A stretch of DNA of 64,000 bases, taken from assembly GCF_905163445.1 (NCBI RefSeq), contig NC_053182.1, forward strand, positions 9,052,001 to 9,116,000, written 5' to 3'. This stretch comes from Pararge aegeria. Taxonomy: Eukaryota > Arthropoda > Insecta > Lepidoptera > Nymphalidae. The notes beneath the pieces were generated by a model. The model worked only from the letters and a program-made list of their open reading frames with translations. It was not told the DNA's origin and ran no database searches. The position numbers and the translations under genes were made by a program. How positions within the stretch are numbered: the first letter of the stretch is position 1; each line of letters starts with the position of its first letter. Below, in pieces: positions 45,523-56,045 of this stretch.

Positions 45523-45580
45523 GCCACTCTTTAAAATTCGTTGTGATAATCCTTATCCCCAACGAATTTTAAAGAGTGGC
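45523..45580. repeat. Perfect 21-bp stem hairpin
   Basis: gccactctttaaaattcgttg (21 bases, given here as positions 45523-45543) is exactly complementary to 45560-45580. The 16-base interval can itself fold (gataa-tcc-ttatc) after a small bulge, giving one extended stem of pre-miRNA-like dimensions. A shifted A/T pairing (ataaa) extends the base. No coding frame crosses it. Confidence 0.9.
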
Positions 45581-47559
45581 TTTATGTTAATTTCGGCAAG
45601 ATCTGATGAAATAAATTCCAAATATACAATTCTTATGTTGTGCGAACAGGTTTTTATAAAATAAAGACTGATTGCAACATTTATCTATGGCTGACGAAAA
45701 TTTAAAGACCAACATTTTTGTTCCTTATTAACTCTCTCTTTCGCATTCTTGGCAGAGATAAATCTTTATCCGCTCTCGACTCATTACTAGTTAATCTTAT
45801 TTCAATTAAATAGCCATAATGTATAATAGCGAGCGTGTGTGTAACATCGAATTACACTGGTGTATACGCAACACTCGTTTATTCATTATTCCGGCAATTT
45901 ATCAGCCACTACGTCCTTTGCCCGATGCCGCGGATGAATTTAATTTTATTTTAACGGCGTCAGTATTCAAATTTATGTAATCAATCACTGGATTGTTATG
46001 AAAGTGTGCGATACACGACGATTTCTCGGCCAAATTTGCATCATCACTGCAACGAGGTTAAGTGTTCATTGCACTCACTCTATGATTATATGTTGCTAGC
46101 CGGCTAGCCTAAATAGCCCAACTGGTCGTAGCTTACTGGTACATGTATGATTTTATCTCCGTTAAACAGTATAAAATTTTTCACAAGTATTAAATTAATT
46201 TTGTTCCTAGAGATCGGTTTACATTTTTCTGGGAAAATATAAAAAAATTAAGAATCGGTTCCCCGGAATAAGTCAAGGGAGCCGTTAATGCGTTCCTACG
46301 ACATATCGAAACGTTTCAATACCTATTATGTAATGAGGATAGCCACCAATGAGATTTTAGTGGGAAGAAAACTCACATAATTCGTTTTCTCCTCCAGGTT
46401 TGCTAGGTTTACCTAACCTGCATGTCTCCATTATTTTGTACTATACTTACCAGTCGATTTATATTTAAACCGATATGAGGTGGATGTGAGGGCGAGAGAT
46501 TACCTTAAGTTACGAAAAAATAAGTAAGTATCATCACGTTTTAAAAAAAAATGTTAAATCAGAATAAAATACAAACAGAAACGTCGGTGGTTATAGATCA
46601 TACAAACGTAACCTAAATATATGCGTACCTTTAATGAAAATCTTATGTAATATAGAAGTATGACCACTACGGACATATTCGTAGGTAAAAACGATCCACT
46701 GTTACTTATAAGCATTTGAAGCGCCATTTTAATGATGATACTACTTGAGATTCTTTTATATTGAATGCAACATCAACATGGGCTTTAGATTTAAATGACT
46801 GCAATTCATCATTGTTGAAATGAAACTTCTACAAAGATCTTATTCAAATGTCGAAGCTTATTAGAAGTAATGGTCCTTTTATAATACAGTGAACTGATTT
46901 AATTTAAAAATATTTTTGTAATTAATTTATGATGACACGTGATTTAAACTTTTAGAAAAAACTGTGAGAAATTTACATTTATCATTTTTACCATTGTGAA
47001 TCAATCTGTTTCTTATGATCCAAATAAAAAAAGGGAATAAAAAAATAATAGTCATAATAACAGTTAATCTATACCTATGCGCATTATGGTATGCCATATA
47101 TCTCGATTCGATTCATTTCTCCGAAAAGGTAGCTCAATGGACACTTATCTCAATAAATGAGCTATTATTCCGACCAAGTAGTTTCACTTTAGGCGTTATC
47201 TATTACTACATTGTCCTATGCATCAGTCAACCACAATCTTATCTGCATATCGTGGGAGCCGATACTCGTGACGAGTATAGCCGTTTAAATCAATGCGTTG
47301 CGGTCACTTTAGTATATAAGGCATTCTATATGGATAGGAGACTGGCAGAGTAACATTAATATGGTCGGATAAGTGGGATGACGCATGCATCAATATCTTC
47401 CGGTTGGTTGGTAGCGAACGCAAATTAGCGGTCCTAATCCGAAACTTAAGTTTTGACATATAATAAAAAAACTAATTAAATAATTTGTATTTAGAAATAA
47501 ATAAGAAGATTATTATTGACATTATTTATTAGCGTATTTATGTACTGTGGCAAGTTTTC
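45581..47559. other. Unique sequence with candidate regulatory motifs
   Basis: 45840-46120 contains an exact octamer atttgcat (46034-46041), several taat/atta cores and a CpG-richer patch (gatgccgcggatgaa). It could be an enhancer. 47015-47353 is a 112-codon frame (M at 47015) without motif. No repeat was recognised over about 2 kb. Confidence 0.4.
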
Positions 47560-47712
47560 AGATCCGCCTGATTAGGCGATATCGTGTATCCTATCAATGC
47601 TTGTTTCATTTTAATTGTGAACTCTAAACCCAGTTGTATCTCTTAGTTAGCTTTTAGTTTTTCTAAATATATTTGTAATATATTTTTGTACAAATAAATA
47701 AATAAATCTATG
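47560..47712 (+). mobile_element. LINE 3' tail with aataaataaat end
   Basis: gcctgattaggcgatatcgt, agttagcttttagtttttct and ttttgtacaaataaataaat are typical of a LINE 3' UTR with tetranucleotide tail. The antisense counterpart lies at 48885-48965. Confidence 0.6.
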
Positions 47713-48884
47713 TAGGTAAATAATATCTATGTAGTTCAAACATAATAATTTGGACTAGAAGATCTATTAAAATACAGTTCAAATTATGCTTTAATAAGAA
47801 ATTTTGTTACAAGTTAAGACAACTTGTCGAGGAGGGAGGAACAACGAGGCTGAAACTCTAAGGAATAAATAGTTACTGTATGATATTGAGCTTCGATATA
47901 ATAATGTTGTAAAAACAAAGAAGGTGGATACTATTTATGTTACAGCATCGTATGTAGCCCTTCACTAATACATAAAAATGTAACCTTCACTTTAGGAAGT
48001 ACAAACAAAAAAACCGTATTCAGTTTGATCCGAAAAAGGTCTTATTGGACATAGGTACGCAAGGTGGCACGACATATTCATAGGACTGTTATACAGCTCT
48101 CTTGCTGAAGCCCAATAGGAAAGGCTAGGTATCTGTAGAACATCTAGGCACTCGTAACAGAGAAACAGTAGCGAGTGCGGCAATGGCCTCGTGAGAACGG
48201 GATAATTTATCCGTCTAATCTTATCTTTCGGAGCCTTCGATAGGTGTTGTTTCTCAGTCAGGACCTATGGAGTGCAAAATGGGAGCGCCTATTAAGAGTG
48301 TTTTATAGCATATAATATATAGCTTTTGTAATATTTAAAAATACATAAAGATCGTGACTGAGCCGGATTTTATTTGTGTATGCAACGTTGCATAATTTGC
48401 AATGATTTTTATATTAGTTTTTTTGTAGCATCCGCGGCAACGTCGCCTTTTAAAATTAAATTTTATATTTTTTATAAAAGTATTTTTACCTACACTTATT
48501 CGAATTATCTGTAGTATCTAATCAAAACAAACCAAAATACTCAGTACTGCCTAAATATTATATTATATTACAAAGTTTTAATATTCAGAAGAATGCGAAG
48601 AATTACATATGCATATTAGGTACTAATAGTTTAAGTTCTTTCAACATCATTTAGCCGCACTTAGCATCTTTATTCATTATTATAAAACTCTCTGTACAAA
48701 CCTACACTACTTTTATTTTAAACTAGCCATAATACTTTGATAATAGACAGAGCTCCTAAAAAACTAGCTTTTTTCTAAGGATAAACTAATTCCAATTTCC
48801 AACTGTTAAGTTTACCTTATGCATAGAATTATCAACATTTTAGCCTCGTTGCTGCATGAAGTTATTTTGTACGTCGTTTTATTT
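47713..48884. other. No gene called
   Basis: 47990-48260 is less AT-rich and may be old repeat DNA (no family assigned). An (attt)n run at 48877-48905 belongs to the next element. Confidence 0.4.
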
Positions 48885-48965
48885 ATTTATTTATTTTTTA
48901 TTTATACTCTTTATTTGTACACCACTCAGAAAAACGAGACAAAAAAAAGAACAAACACATGAAGA
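48885..48965 (-). mobile_element. LINE 3' tail, antisense
   Basis: tttatttatttatttt then tactctttatttgtacacca reads on the minus strand as tggtgtacaaataaagagta with an AAAT-repeat tail. Confidence 0.6.
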
Positions 48966-49496
48966 ATTAGTAGATATAAAAAAATTATGATTGTGTATAT
49001 ACAAATAAACGAACAAAATTTACATTAAAGAAGAAGATGAAGTATGATTTGCATGATTACATTTAAATAAGTGGGCATTTTCATCATTGTTATGCTTTAT
49101 GAATCAATTCATATGGATTATAAAATATTACAAAAGGAATATTATGGAAATGAGATACATTTGTTTTCAAAACTTATTGCTCAATATGAGCCTACTTTTA
49201 TGCAAAATAGTTTCGAGATCGCTATATCAAAATTGTAACATTTACTCTTGACATACATTCTCAAAACATATTTTTATTGATGGTGATGCTATTTACAGTA
49301 TTGAATACCTACCTATACCTTGTTAAGGTTATATTTATAATCATACGTGGGTATTTAAATTCAACCTTCTATAACTAAAGAGTAAATTAAGCTACAAGAC
49401 CAATATTGTACTTTCAGTTCTGGTTTACAAATAGGTATAGTTATTTAAGGAATTCCTCCCTCGTCCCTTCCTCACTACTTGACTAAAGTATAAAAT
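48966..49496. other. AT-rich, no gene
   Basis: Nothing recognised up to the tandem array. Confidence 0.5.
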
Positions 49497-49602
49497 GAAG
49501 AAAATCTCCAGTGCGAGTTATAAAAGACTTAAGGATGGGTATTGTAAGAGTTATAAAAAGCCTACCCTTAACTATTTATGACTCGTACTGGAGATTTTCT
49601 TT
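49497..49602. repeat. Foldback element at the array's left border
   Basis: In unit 1 only, pairing continues outward: gaagaaaatctccagt at 49497 matches actggagattttcttt at 49587-49602. Later units have taaatctccag at the left, so the pairing is shorter. This suggests a small inverted-repeat element of about 105 bp was present before the tandem expansion. Confidence 0.7.
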
Positions 49603-50410
49603 ACTTTCTATCATCTGCATACCCTGTGCATACCCTCTATGCACGCCACTGATTGGAGTGATCCAGCCAGCCGATTATTTTTTATTGGTCCGCCAACCCT
49701 GCTTTAATGAAGTAACGCAAAGTGTCTTAAATCTCCAGTGCGAGTTATAAAAGACTTAAGGATGGGTATTGTAAGAGTTATAAAAAGCCTACCCTTAACT
49801 ATTTATGACTCGTACTGGAGATTTTCTTTACTTTCTATCATCTGCATACCCTGTGCATACCCTCTATGCATGCCACTGATTGGAGTGATCCAGCCAGCCG
49901 ATTATTTTTTGTTGGTCCGCCAACCCTGCTTTAATGAAGTAACGCAAAGTGTCTTAAATATCCAGTGCGAGTTATAAAAGACTTAAGGATGGGTATTGTA
50001 AGAGTTATAAAAAGCCTACCCTTAACTATTTATGACTCGAACTGGAGATTTTCTTTACTTTCTATCATCTGCATACCCTGTGCATACCCTCTATGCATGC
50101 CACTGATTGGAGTGATCCAGCCAGCCGATTATTTTTTGTTGGTCCGCCAACCCTGCTTTAATGAAGTAACGCAAAGTGTCTTTAATATCCAGTGCGAGTT
50201 ATTAAAGACTTAAGGATGGGTATTGTAAGAGTTATAAAAAGCCTACCCTTAACTATTTATAACTCGTACTGGAGATTTTCTTCACTTAATATCATCTGCA
50301 TACCCTGTGCATACTCTCTATGCACGCCACTGATTGGAGTGATCCAGCCAGCCGATTATTTTTTATCGGTCCGCCAACCCTGCTTTAATGAAGTAACGCA
50401 AAGTGTCTTA
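49505..50410. repeat. Four-unit 227-bp tandem array with foldback units
   Basis: Exact period 227 bp: the marker gtgcgagttat starts at 49511, 49738, 49965 and 50192. Units differ at only a handful of positions. The last is the most diverged and lacks about 8 bases. In each unit 37 bases (49505-49541 in unit 1) pair imperfectly with a segment about 20 bases downstream (49563-49594). The remaining ~130 bases hold cctgtgcataccctctatgc and ggagtgatccagccagcc. Each unit gives a 78-82-codon frame, but because 227 is not a multiple of 3 the frames shift, so this is repeat geometry and not a gene. Confidence 0.95.
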
Positions 50411-50480
50411 GTCTATCTTCTCCTTTGAGAGAAGATGCCTGTGCCCAAGGGCGCGGTACGCATAGGCCGATGATTATGTG
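50411..50480 (+). mobile_element. SINE 3' end next to the array
   Basis: gtctatcttctcctttgaga, agatgcctgtgcccaaggg and cataggccgatgattatg resemble the S2/RTE type 3' end. The array therefore stops inside or directly beside an S2 copy. Confidence 0.55.
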
Positions 50481-51284
50481 CGTAGGTATCGATCTAAATT
50501 CAACTTCTTTTGATATAAAAATGACGAGCAACTTGGTCAAGAGCTCGGTATCGTACTTTCAGTTATAAAAATATTTAATAAACTTCTTTAATGAATGCAA
50601 ATTTACTATTATAGCATACCATTCTAATATCTTACATACCTAAGTAGTCATATCTGGATCGCGCCTGGTTATGGATTCCTTACAAATATAATAAAAATAA
50701 ATTATATTAGTTATCCAAGAATTTATAAACTAAAAACTGACGAGCAGTGGAGCATACAGCAGGAAGATTGCATCAAATGGCAAAAATCCTCCTTTTATAC
50801 GAGTTATATACCAATTTTAGGGTAGGCAGTGCTTTTGTGCATGTATGAAGTGTACGCCACTGCTGACGAGGTATTGAAAACCCCTCCCGTTTATTATCGA
50901 ATATTATTCTCGTGTGTTATCTGTAAGGGTTAAATTATATCTGCATTAAAATAAACATATTTTACGAATAACATAGAATGTATCTCTTTAAATGTATCGA
51001 CACCTACAATAGGATTTTTGTGTTATTCCCATCAGAACGGATATCTAGTTTAACAAGGGTTTAATCACTTTCATAAACGTCTGCACGATATTTATTACTT
51101 AGCTTATTATTCAAGGATTACTTCTAGGGCTGACACCTGTACTTTAAAATTAATTAATTAATTTTATTAGTACTTCCTCATACTATTACTAATATATAAA
51201 AAATATTATGGTGCGCATATTTAACATAAAATTAATAAAATTAACACACTGTTTATATTTCTTATATGTAATATTCAAAAAAAA
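50481..51284. other. AT-rich with an unassigned repeat end
   Basis: 50815-50875 (gggtaggcagtgcttttgtg, gaagtgtacgccactgctga) looks like a lepidopteran repeat end related to the cataccctctatgcacgccac text of the tandem units. No gene. Confidence 0.45.
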
Positions 51285-51725
51285 ACAAAATTCATTTATT
51301 TCAAGTAGGCCTACTTTATAAGCACTTTTGAAACATCTAGTATGTATGTTTGTATTAACTCTACCACCGGTTCGGAAAGCAGATTCTACTGAGAAGAGCC
51401 GGCAAGAAACTCAGTAGTTGCTCTTTTCCAACATCAACATTTACAATCGTTTTTCTATATTGCGGGAGATGAGAGCGAGGCTGGCTGCTTCCAATCTACC
51501 TTGTCATTAAAGAATTCATCAAATGTATAGTAACCTCGCTGTGTTAGATGTGTTTTTACACATTTTTTAAATGTATGTATTGGTAGGTCAAATTACCTTA
51601 GGAATCATGTAAAAGCGTATTCTCAACCCCACAAAGGAGTTCTGCACCTTTCGCAGACGATATGCAGATACCACTAATTTAGCTTTTTGTTTATAAAGAG
51701 TAATTTTTTGTCTCACAAGGACGGA
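51285..51725 (-). mobile_element. LINE 3' end with ORF2 C-terminus, family LB, antisense
   Basis: The longest LB copy. On the minus strand the coding trace VQNSFVGLRIRFYMIPKVI lies at about 51660-51600. After frameshifts a cysteine- and aromatic-rich end follows (tttgatgaattctttaatga), then ctcatctcccgcaatatag, gccggctcttctcagtag and cttgaaataaatgaattttg. Comparable to the C-terminus of the jockey/CR1-like copy at 38936. Confidence 0.8.
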
Positions 51726-51728
51726 AGG

Positions 51729-51963
51729 AAAAAAATGCAACAATTGCAATGCAATTGGTTGTTGCATTATAATATATATAGTAAATATATATAGTACATA
51801 TTTATAATAGTATATTAATTTTAATATAATATATTATTATAAATATGTACTTATAAGTGTATTTATGAACTCAAGTCATTGAGGATGATGTCCTCTAAAT
51901 ATTAACAAAATAAATTATGACTCTTATGATGTAACTTTAATCTTAATGTTGTTGCATTTTTTT
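51729..51963. mobile_element. Possible 235-bp MITE with 15-bp TIRs
   Basis: aaaaaaatgcaacaa (51729-51743) is the exact reverse complement of 51949-51963. The interior contains another dyad: gtacatatttataata (51794-51809) pairs with 51835-51850 around a nested atattaa/ttaatat. Target duplication is not evident, and the A/T runs make the ends partly simple-sequence. Confidence 0.5.
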
Positions 51964-52604
51964 ATAGCAAATAAAAATTGGAGTGCATACAAAGTATAAA
52001 ATAAGACACATATTCGCATCTTCCCGTAAGCTCACAATGTAGGAATTAAAATTAAAAATATTCTATTATATTTCATTTACCTTTTGTTATTGGCCATATA
52101 TATTTATCTAGCTTCTACTTCTTTGAATTTTCCTTTTGAAAGTGATAACTAACTGAGACAAGGTAACAACCCTAACTAGGTCTCTGCAGCCACCCGATGT
52201 CAGTGGGCTTAGGTTTTCTCACACTAACAGATAAATGCGTCAAGATAAGCCTGGATCAGTCTGCGGGCGATGACTAAGTACCTAATCTTAAGATTTCTAA
52301 CGGTGATTAATTATATTAAGTGATCTTTAACAATTCTTTATTCCATAAAGAGATAATGAATATTTAAACCACATCTGCGGTCGACTTTCTACCTAATGTG
52401 TGTCTAATCTAAGACTATGATACCTGCCCGACTCATAAGCTACCACAACATGAAGTTACGACTTCGTTAACGCCTATTAAGCCGCGGGAAATCGCTAGTA
52501 ATTAAGATAATCCAATTCATATTGATTATCCATTTCAAAATTAAAATTAAAACAAATGACTAGAAAATGTTCCATAAACAGTATGCGGCGAACACAATCA
52601 ACTC
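51964..52604. other. No gene called
   Basis: 52475-52500 (gccgcgggaaatcgctagta) is a short antisense trace of a 'cgcgacttcgtccgcg'-like repeat end. Confidence 0.45.
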
Positions 52605-52868
52605 TTAAATAAATAAATAATAAATAAATATACTACGACAATACACACATCGCAATCTAGCCCCAAAGTAAGCGTAGCTTGTGTTATGGGTACCAAGATA
52701 GCTGATGAATATTTTTATGAATATGATACACATAAATACTATAAACACCCAGACACTGAAAAACAATTATGTTAATTACACAAACATTTTCCAGTTGTGG
52801 GAATCGAACCCACGGCCTACGACTCAGAAAGCAGGGTCGCTGCCCACTGCGCCAGTCGGCCGTCATCA
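52605..52868 (-). mobile_element. S4 SINE, full-length, antisense
   Basis: An (aaat)n run at 52605-52630 is followed by ctacgacaatacacacatcg, gccccaaagtaagcgtagct and cacccagacactgaaaaac. The antisense tRNA head follows (gggaatcgaacccacggcc at 52799, cactgcgccagtcggcc at 52846). B box intact. Confidence 0.9.
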
Positions 52869-53089
52869 CTCTTACATTGATACAATTTGTTAATTTCCTC
52901 AGATTTAATTTAGCCTATCATTTGTCAAAAGTTTGTTATTAGGATCACATATATAGGGAACTGTTCCCCTCTTAGTCCAGGGACTTCAGTCTTCACACTA
53001 CTGAACTGCATACATATTTTGATAAAGAAAGTTATTATATAACAGGGCACTGCCCACTAAACAAGCACCTTTCCATTTTAGGTATGACA
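52869..53089. other. No gene called
   Basis: Short AT-rich spacer. Confidence 0.4.
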
Positions 53090-53370
53090 GTACTCTCTGC
53101 AGAGCATGGAAGGAACACCGATACACGCTATGCTCCAATGCAATGGAGTAGCAGAACAACGTGCAGCACACCTTGACTCCTCAGCAACACTCCATGAAGC
53201 ACTCGGCGACCTGGGCGGCCTGCTGAGCTTCTGGAGTGAGCTCGGCTGGCTGGAGTGATCCAGCGGGGAACCGCATCAGTGGCCATACGTACAACGGACG
53301 GTTCCTGACCAACCAAGTTCGTAAAAGGCCCAGGAACAGAAGAAGAAAAAGAAGAAGAAAGAAAGTTATT
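53090..53370. repeat. GC-richer unassigned repeat with GAA-rich end
   Basis: gagctcggctggctggagtg, atccagcggggaaccgcat, gtacaacggacggttcctg and taaaaggcccaggaacag, ending in agaagaagaaaaagaag. The text is familiar from lepidopteran genomes and shares ggagtgatccagc with the 227-bp units. The class is unknown. Open frames on the minus strand (53128-53385) have no protein family support. Confidence 0.45.
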
Positions 53371-53849
53371 ATTATACCAAAGCATATTAGGTATTAATCT
53401 AAAGGTCTTCTCACGCGTTTTGCTTTAGGTAGGGGGGTCTGGGCGTCTCTTCAGTGATTTCGCTACCTTTTCTTTCTGTCAACCGATCTTAAATCTGAAA
53501 TATCTAGTAATACAATTAAATTACTGCACTGACTGGAACCGGGAAATCAACTTTTGTACCTTAACCTTAAACTTATCTTATCTATGATATTATATGAATT
53601 TTGGCCAGCAATTTCAATAATATCCCTAACATTTTTTAAAAACAAGTACCGCTCACATAAGTAATAAACTGCCGAACACTGTACGAACTGTAAACTGACA
53701 ATTTTAATCAAAAAATGTCGTAAGCAGTGTCAGTCGGGATTACGTAAAGATTTCAAACATAAATTTTTGGTGTTTGACATTGTTTGTTATAGTTACAATT
53801 GACGGACTAAGCAGAAGAAATAACCACCTGGTAATTGGAAAACCATCGT
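53371..53849. other. No gene called
   Basis: Unique AT-rich sequence. Confidence 0.45.
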
Positions 53850-54110
53850 GTAAAAATGAATCAACGCTTTGCAGGGCACATGAACTCCTCCTACAAAGCG
53901 CCGCCATGTTTTCATCAACCTGAGGCCAAATTTTTAAGGCTTTTGTGCCAGTTACAGCGGCAACAAATCCCTTTAGACCAGATGCACAGACATAGAAACA
54001 GAAATTTTCCCATAGAAGCAGAAATGAGCATGGGCGGTAGTACGAGTATATCCCCGGACGAGCTCTGGCAGAAGCTCTATTGCTACATACCAGACATACA
54101 TTACATACAT
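53850..54110 (+). repeat. 'ggtagtac..ccccggacgagctc' repeat
   Basis: gggcggtagtacgagtatat then ccccggacgagctctggcag resembles the fragment at 28620-28815. cggcaacaaatccctttaga lies upstream. 104- and 124-codon frames on both strands here reflect the lack of stops in this GC-richer repeat and not a gene. catacata repeats follow at 54090. Confidence 0.4.
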
Positions 54111-54381
54111 ACAAACATACCTAAACCATTTGTTTGGACAGTCGTGTAAGAAAACGTGCAATTTCGAAAAATTAAAAGAAGATTTATAATTGAAATGAAA
54201 AAAAATACTACTTAATCACATACGGTACCTACTTATATTATGAGCAGCTATCATAAGATAATTGTTAATTTATTCATACGGAAACGCGCAACCGCAAGTT
54301 CTTTGTAAAAAGCATATCAACCGCACCCTGACCGAGCGCTGACCTTGTTCCCTTAATGCACCCTAATTTCACCGAGCTCGC

Positions 54382-54523
54382 TATAAACGCACGCCGCGGC
54401 ACGCACAGTGGTGCAAGATACTTTTAAAACCAGGGACAAAAAATTCACGAATCAGAAATGAACAGATCAGTAGAACCCAGAGACAGCTCAAATATTAGCA
54501 AAGCTAACGTAACAATTGGCGAG
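54382..54523 (+). promoter_or_regulatory. Candidate TATA promoter with first exon
   Basis: TATAAA at 54382-54387 in a CpG-rich stretch (gctcgc ... acgcacgccgcggcacg) is followed about 25 bases later by an initiator-like CACAGT (54404-54409). An ATG at 54458 then opens MNRSVEPRDSSNISKANVTI-GE, which runs without interruption to GAG|GTATAAGT at 54524, a usable splice donor in phase 0. The combination of core promoter, short UTR, polar coding start and donor is suggestive. The predicted peptide has no recognisable family and the next exon was not found. Confidence 0.33.
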
Positions 54524-54524
54524 G

Positions 54525-55189
54525 TATAAGTTGGAGTCAAAAGGTGATGGGTCGTTTCATCATTTTCTGATACTAACTACGAATAATTGTTTTACCAGGA
54601 TTAAAAGTAGGTATATATAATTATCTAGTTTGATTAATCCCATGAAAATCTACTCCTATTAAATTTCACTACTTGTCCATGGAATATCAATTAAGTAATA
54701 TTTAGTTTTTATCGGTAGAATCTGAGGACAGAACTAAATCCGAGCACTGCTAGAAGCTGCATAAAAGTTGGACAAACCAGCAAACACATTTTTATATATA
54801 TTTCATTTGTATCGAGTTTTATGAGTTACTTACATATATCTTGATGGGCAATTGTTAATTTTAAGCACTAGTAGATATATACTATTTTAGTATTTATCTA
54901 AACTCATTGCTTTCCTACTAAATTTACTTTAGGCGTTATTAAGAAGTTTTTTTATATTTAAATATAATTTAGCCTAACCTTAATAGGATGGTAGCTGGCC
55001 AACCTGATAGAGTTATCCAAGTTATATTAAGACAAGGTTGCGGTCGAGCTCAAACAGTATCCTGAATATGTTAGCGGGAAAGTTTGATTCACCTATCTTG
55101 CAACACTTCATGTCGGTGCTTGTACGGTGAAGCAAATTGTATTGAATTTATCCTATAATATAATATAATTCTATAATATAATTAATTAA
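54525..55189. other. AT-rich, no gene
   Basis: If the preceding first exon is real, this would be its intron. Nothing else was recognised. Confidence 0.4.
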
Positions 55190-55276
55190 TACTAACATAG
55201 TCGTTTAAGTCGTGTATTACTAACAAAGGTGGACCTTAGTTGTCTTAATAAAGAGATTATTATTATTATTATTATT
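55190..55276 (+). mobile_element. LINE 3' tail with (att)n
   Basis: aacatagtcgtttaagtcgt, gtggaccttagttgtcttaa, taaagag and then (att)n at 55256-55276. An S3 SINE fragment in antisense begins immediately after the tail. Confidence 0.6.
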
Positions 55277-55365
55277 AAACCCATATCCCTAATCGGTTTG
55301 CCGGTATGGTGGTAACTAGTCACGGTCGGAGTCTCCCACCAGTACGGAACGTACGTTTGAAAATA
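55277..55365 (-). mobile_element. S3 SINE fragment, antisense
   Basis: catatccctaatcggtttg, gtggtaactagtcacggtcg and gagtctcccaccag match the middle of S3. Both ends are missing. Confidence 0.7.
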
Positions 55366-55824
55366 TTGGTAGATGTTATAAATATTTTTTTTCCTAAAAA
55401 TTCTTAAATTCATCCACTGTGCGCCAGCCGAAAACCAGCTTGTCACTGTTTGCACGACTTGCGGATAAATTAATACTGTCCGAACGCTCCCGAGAGTGAG
55501 ACACGCACGACTCGAGTCATCCCGCGAACGGCGTGACAACACACGATGCACGTGAAGGCAATTTTTCATGCTCTTGCAATGTAAGATCCATTCAGTATGA
55601 CGCATAATCACTTCGGTTTGCCCAATACTTTATTTATGTTTCGCTAGCGGCTACGTAATGTCGACTTCGTTAAATTTGATATAAGTAAATGTATCGAAAC
55701 TCATCCTTCTAAGTTCTTGTAAAGGAACAACTATCAGACATTTTAACTAATATGACAACTACGGATCAAGAGGTTTTGGGTTTTCGGTTAATGAAATCTC
55801 AATACAAGCTTTGAAGAGCACGTT
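55366..55824. other. Moderately GC-rich unique block
   Basis: 55420-55580 has frequent CpG (gaacgctcccgagagtgag, cgcgaacggcgtgacaacac). A 139-codon minus frame (55192-55611) covers it but includes the flanking SINE and tail, so it is not a gene. Confidence 0.4.
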
Positions 55825-56045
55825 GAGCCCAGCCTACGAATGTCCCGCTGCTGGATACAGACAGGCCTTCTCTCTCATAGCGGAGGGCTATTTAGAGCAT
55901 AGACCCCCCATGCTGCTCCATTGCGAACTTGTTGGTATGGTTAATTATTACCACAACCCATCAAGGTAGGTTTTAGGTGCTAGAAGCACGGAGGTACCTA
56001 AATAGGTTTTTACAAAGAGTTTTTTGTAGGGAATTCCAATACATT
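55825..56045 (-). mobile_element. S2 SINE, antisense, head missing
   Basis: tgtcccgctgctggatacag, gccttctctctcatagcgg and accccccatgctgctccatt match the S2 3' half. The tRNA head is absent or too diverged. Confidence 0.7.

Noticed and set aside
47015..47353. 112-codon frame with ATG
   Set aside because: Hydrophobic start followed by unpatterned sequence. No motif, no supporting promoter or splice site.
49511..50428. Four near-identical 78-82-codon ORFs in tandem, at first sight a small gene family
   Set aside because: They are the translation of the 227-bp tandem unit. The period is not a multiple of three, they start with GTG, and they overlap an inverted repeat.
53740..54149. Overlapping 104- and 124-codon frames on both strands
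   Set aside because: They cover a GC-richer interspersed repeat that is also present at 28620-28815. Openness on both strands reflects composition.
55192..55611. 139-codon minus-strand frame
   Set aside because: It runs through a LINE tail, an (att)n run and an SINE fragment, so it cannot be a single gene.
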